A stretch of DNA of 64,000 bases from Selaginella tamariscina (taxonomy: Eukaryota; Streptophyta; Lycopodiopsida; Selaginellales; Selaginellaceae): NCBI GenBank assembly GCA_003024785.1, contig PUQB01000099.1, forward strand, positions 1-64,000, in the 5' to 3' direction. The translations under genes and the position numbers were made by a program. Position 1 is the first letter of the stretch. Each line of letters begins with the position of its first letter. The notes below the pieces were generated by a model, which was not told the DNA's origin, searched no databases, and saw only the letters and a program-made list of their open reading frames with translations. Shown piece by piece: positions 63,901 to 64,000 of the stretch.

Positions 63901-64000
63901 GAATGTACATGTGTATTAGTATATATAAGTTCTTTATCTTCTTCTTATTTACTTCTATAATCTTATTATAATATTTTAAGTGAAAGTTAGTAAACCTTGT

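Overview
This is a nuclear land-plant window. Evidence: a plastid-type class II DAHP synthase with an N-terminal extension, plant telomere-like TTTAGGG motifs near genes, GT-AG introns rich in TG, TA and GA microsatellites, and degenerate Ty3/gypsy and Ty1/copia retrotransposons. The DNA is AT-rich and gene-poor on the left. Species cannot be fixed from the sequence; the look would fit a seed-free or otherwise large-genome plant.

Layout. 1-699: 5' part of an unrecognised minus-strand gene. 850-6080: tandem repeats, including two arrays built on the perfect palindrome GGCGGGATTAATCCCGCC. 6225-9315: a decayed transposase-like gene. 9800-21615: an insertion that splits the repeat unit downstream of that gene; it holds a Ty1/copia remnant (12751-20160) with a Ty3/gypsy element (12985-17704) nested inside it, flanked by a 5-bp duplication AGATT. 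21616-29490: AT-rich repeat copies fused to broken copies of two genes whose intact versions lie 20-30 kb away. 32012-58241: the gene-bearing part, with a GH18 chitinase (-), a CTD/SCP-type phosphatase (+), DAHP synthase (-), an unrecognised secreted-size protein (+), a class 3 lipase (+), a PUF (Pumilio) RNA-binding protein with a CCCH-like finger (-), and a 22-exon gene for an acidic, probably membrane-anchored protein (+). 58242-62045: an inverted third copy of the AT-rich unit and transposase 3' end. 62150-63900: microsatellite block and palindrome array, mirroring the left end.

Three themes stand out. First, the gene at 53253-58241 is assembled from many very small exons whose lengths are multiples of three with phase-1 boundaries. 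Second, the same junction between that gene's 3' end and the AT-rich unit occurs three times (24.9, 28.5 and 58.2 kb), the first two inverted relative to the third, so host gene fragments and transposon DNA were duplicated together. Third, almost every conserved gene carries several isolated one-base losses, mostly in A, C or G runs, without accompanying substitution stops; this looks more like residual assembly error than decay, so frameshift alone should not be read as pseudogene status here.

The genes do not form a pathway. DAHP synthase starts the shikimate pathway; chitinase and lipase are plausible stress or defence hydrolases; PUF and the multi-exon gene are divergently arranged around a shared ~2.2-kb upstream region with ACGT-core (ABRE/G-box-like) motifs.
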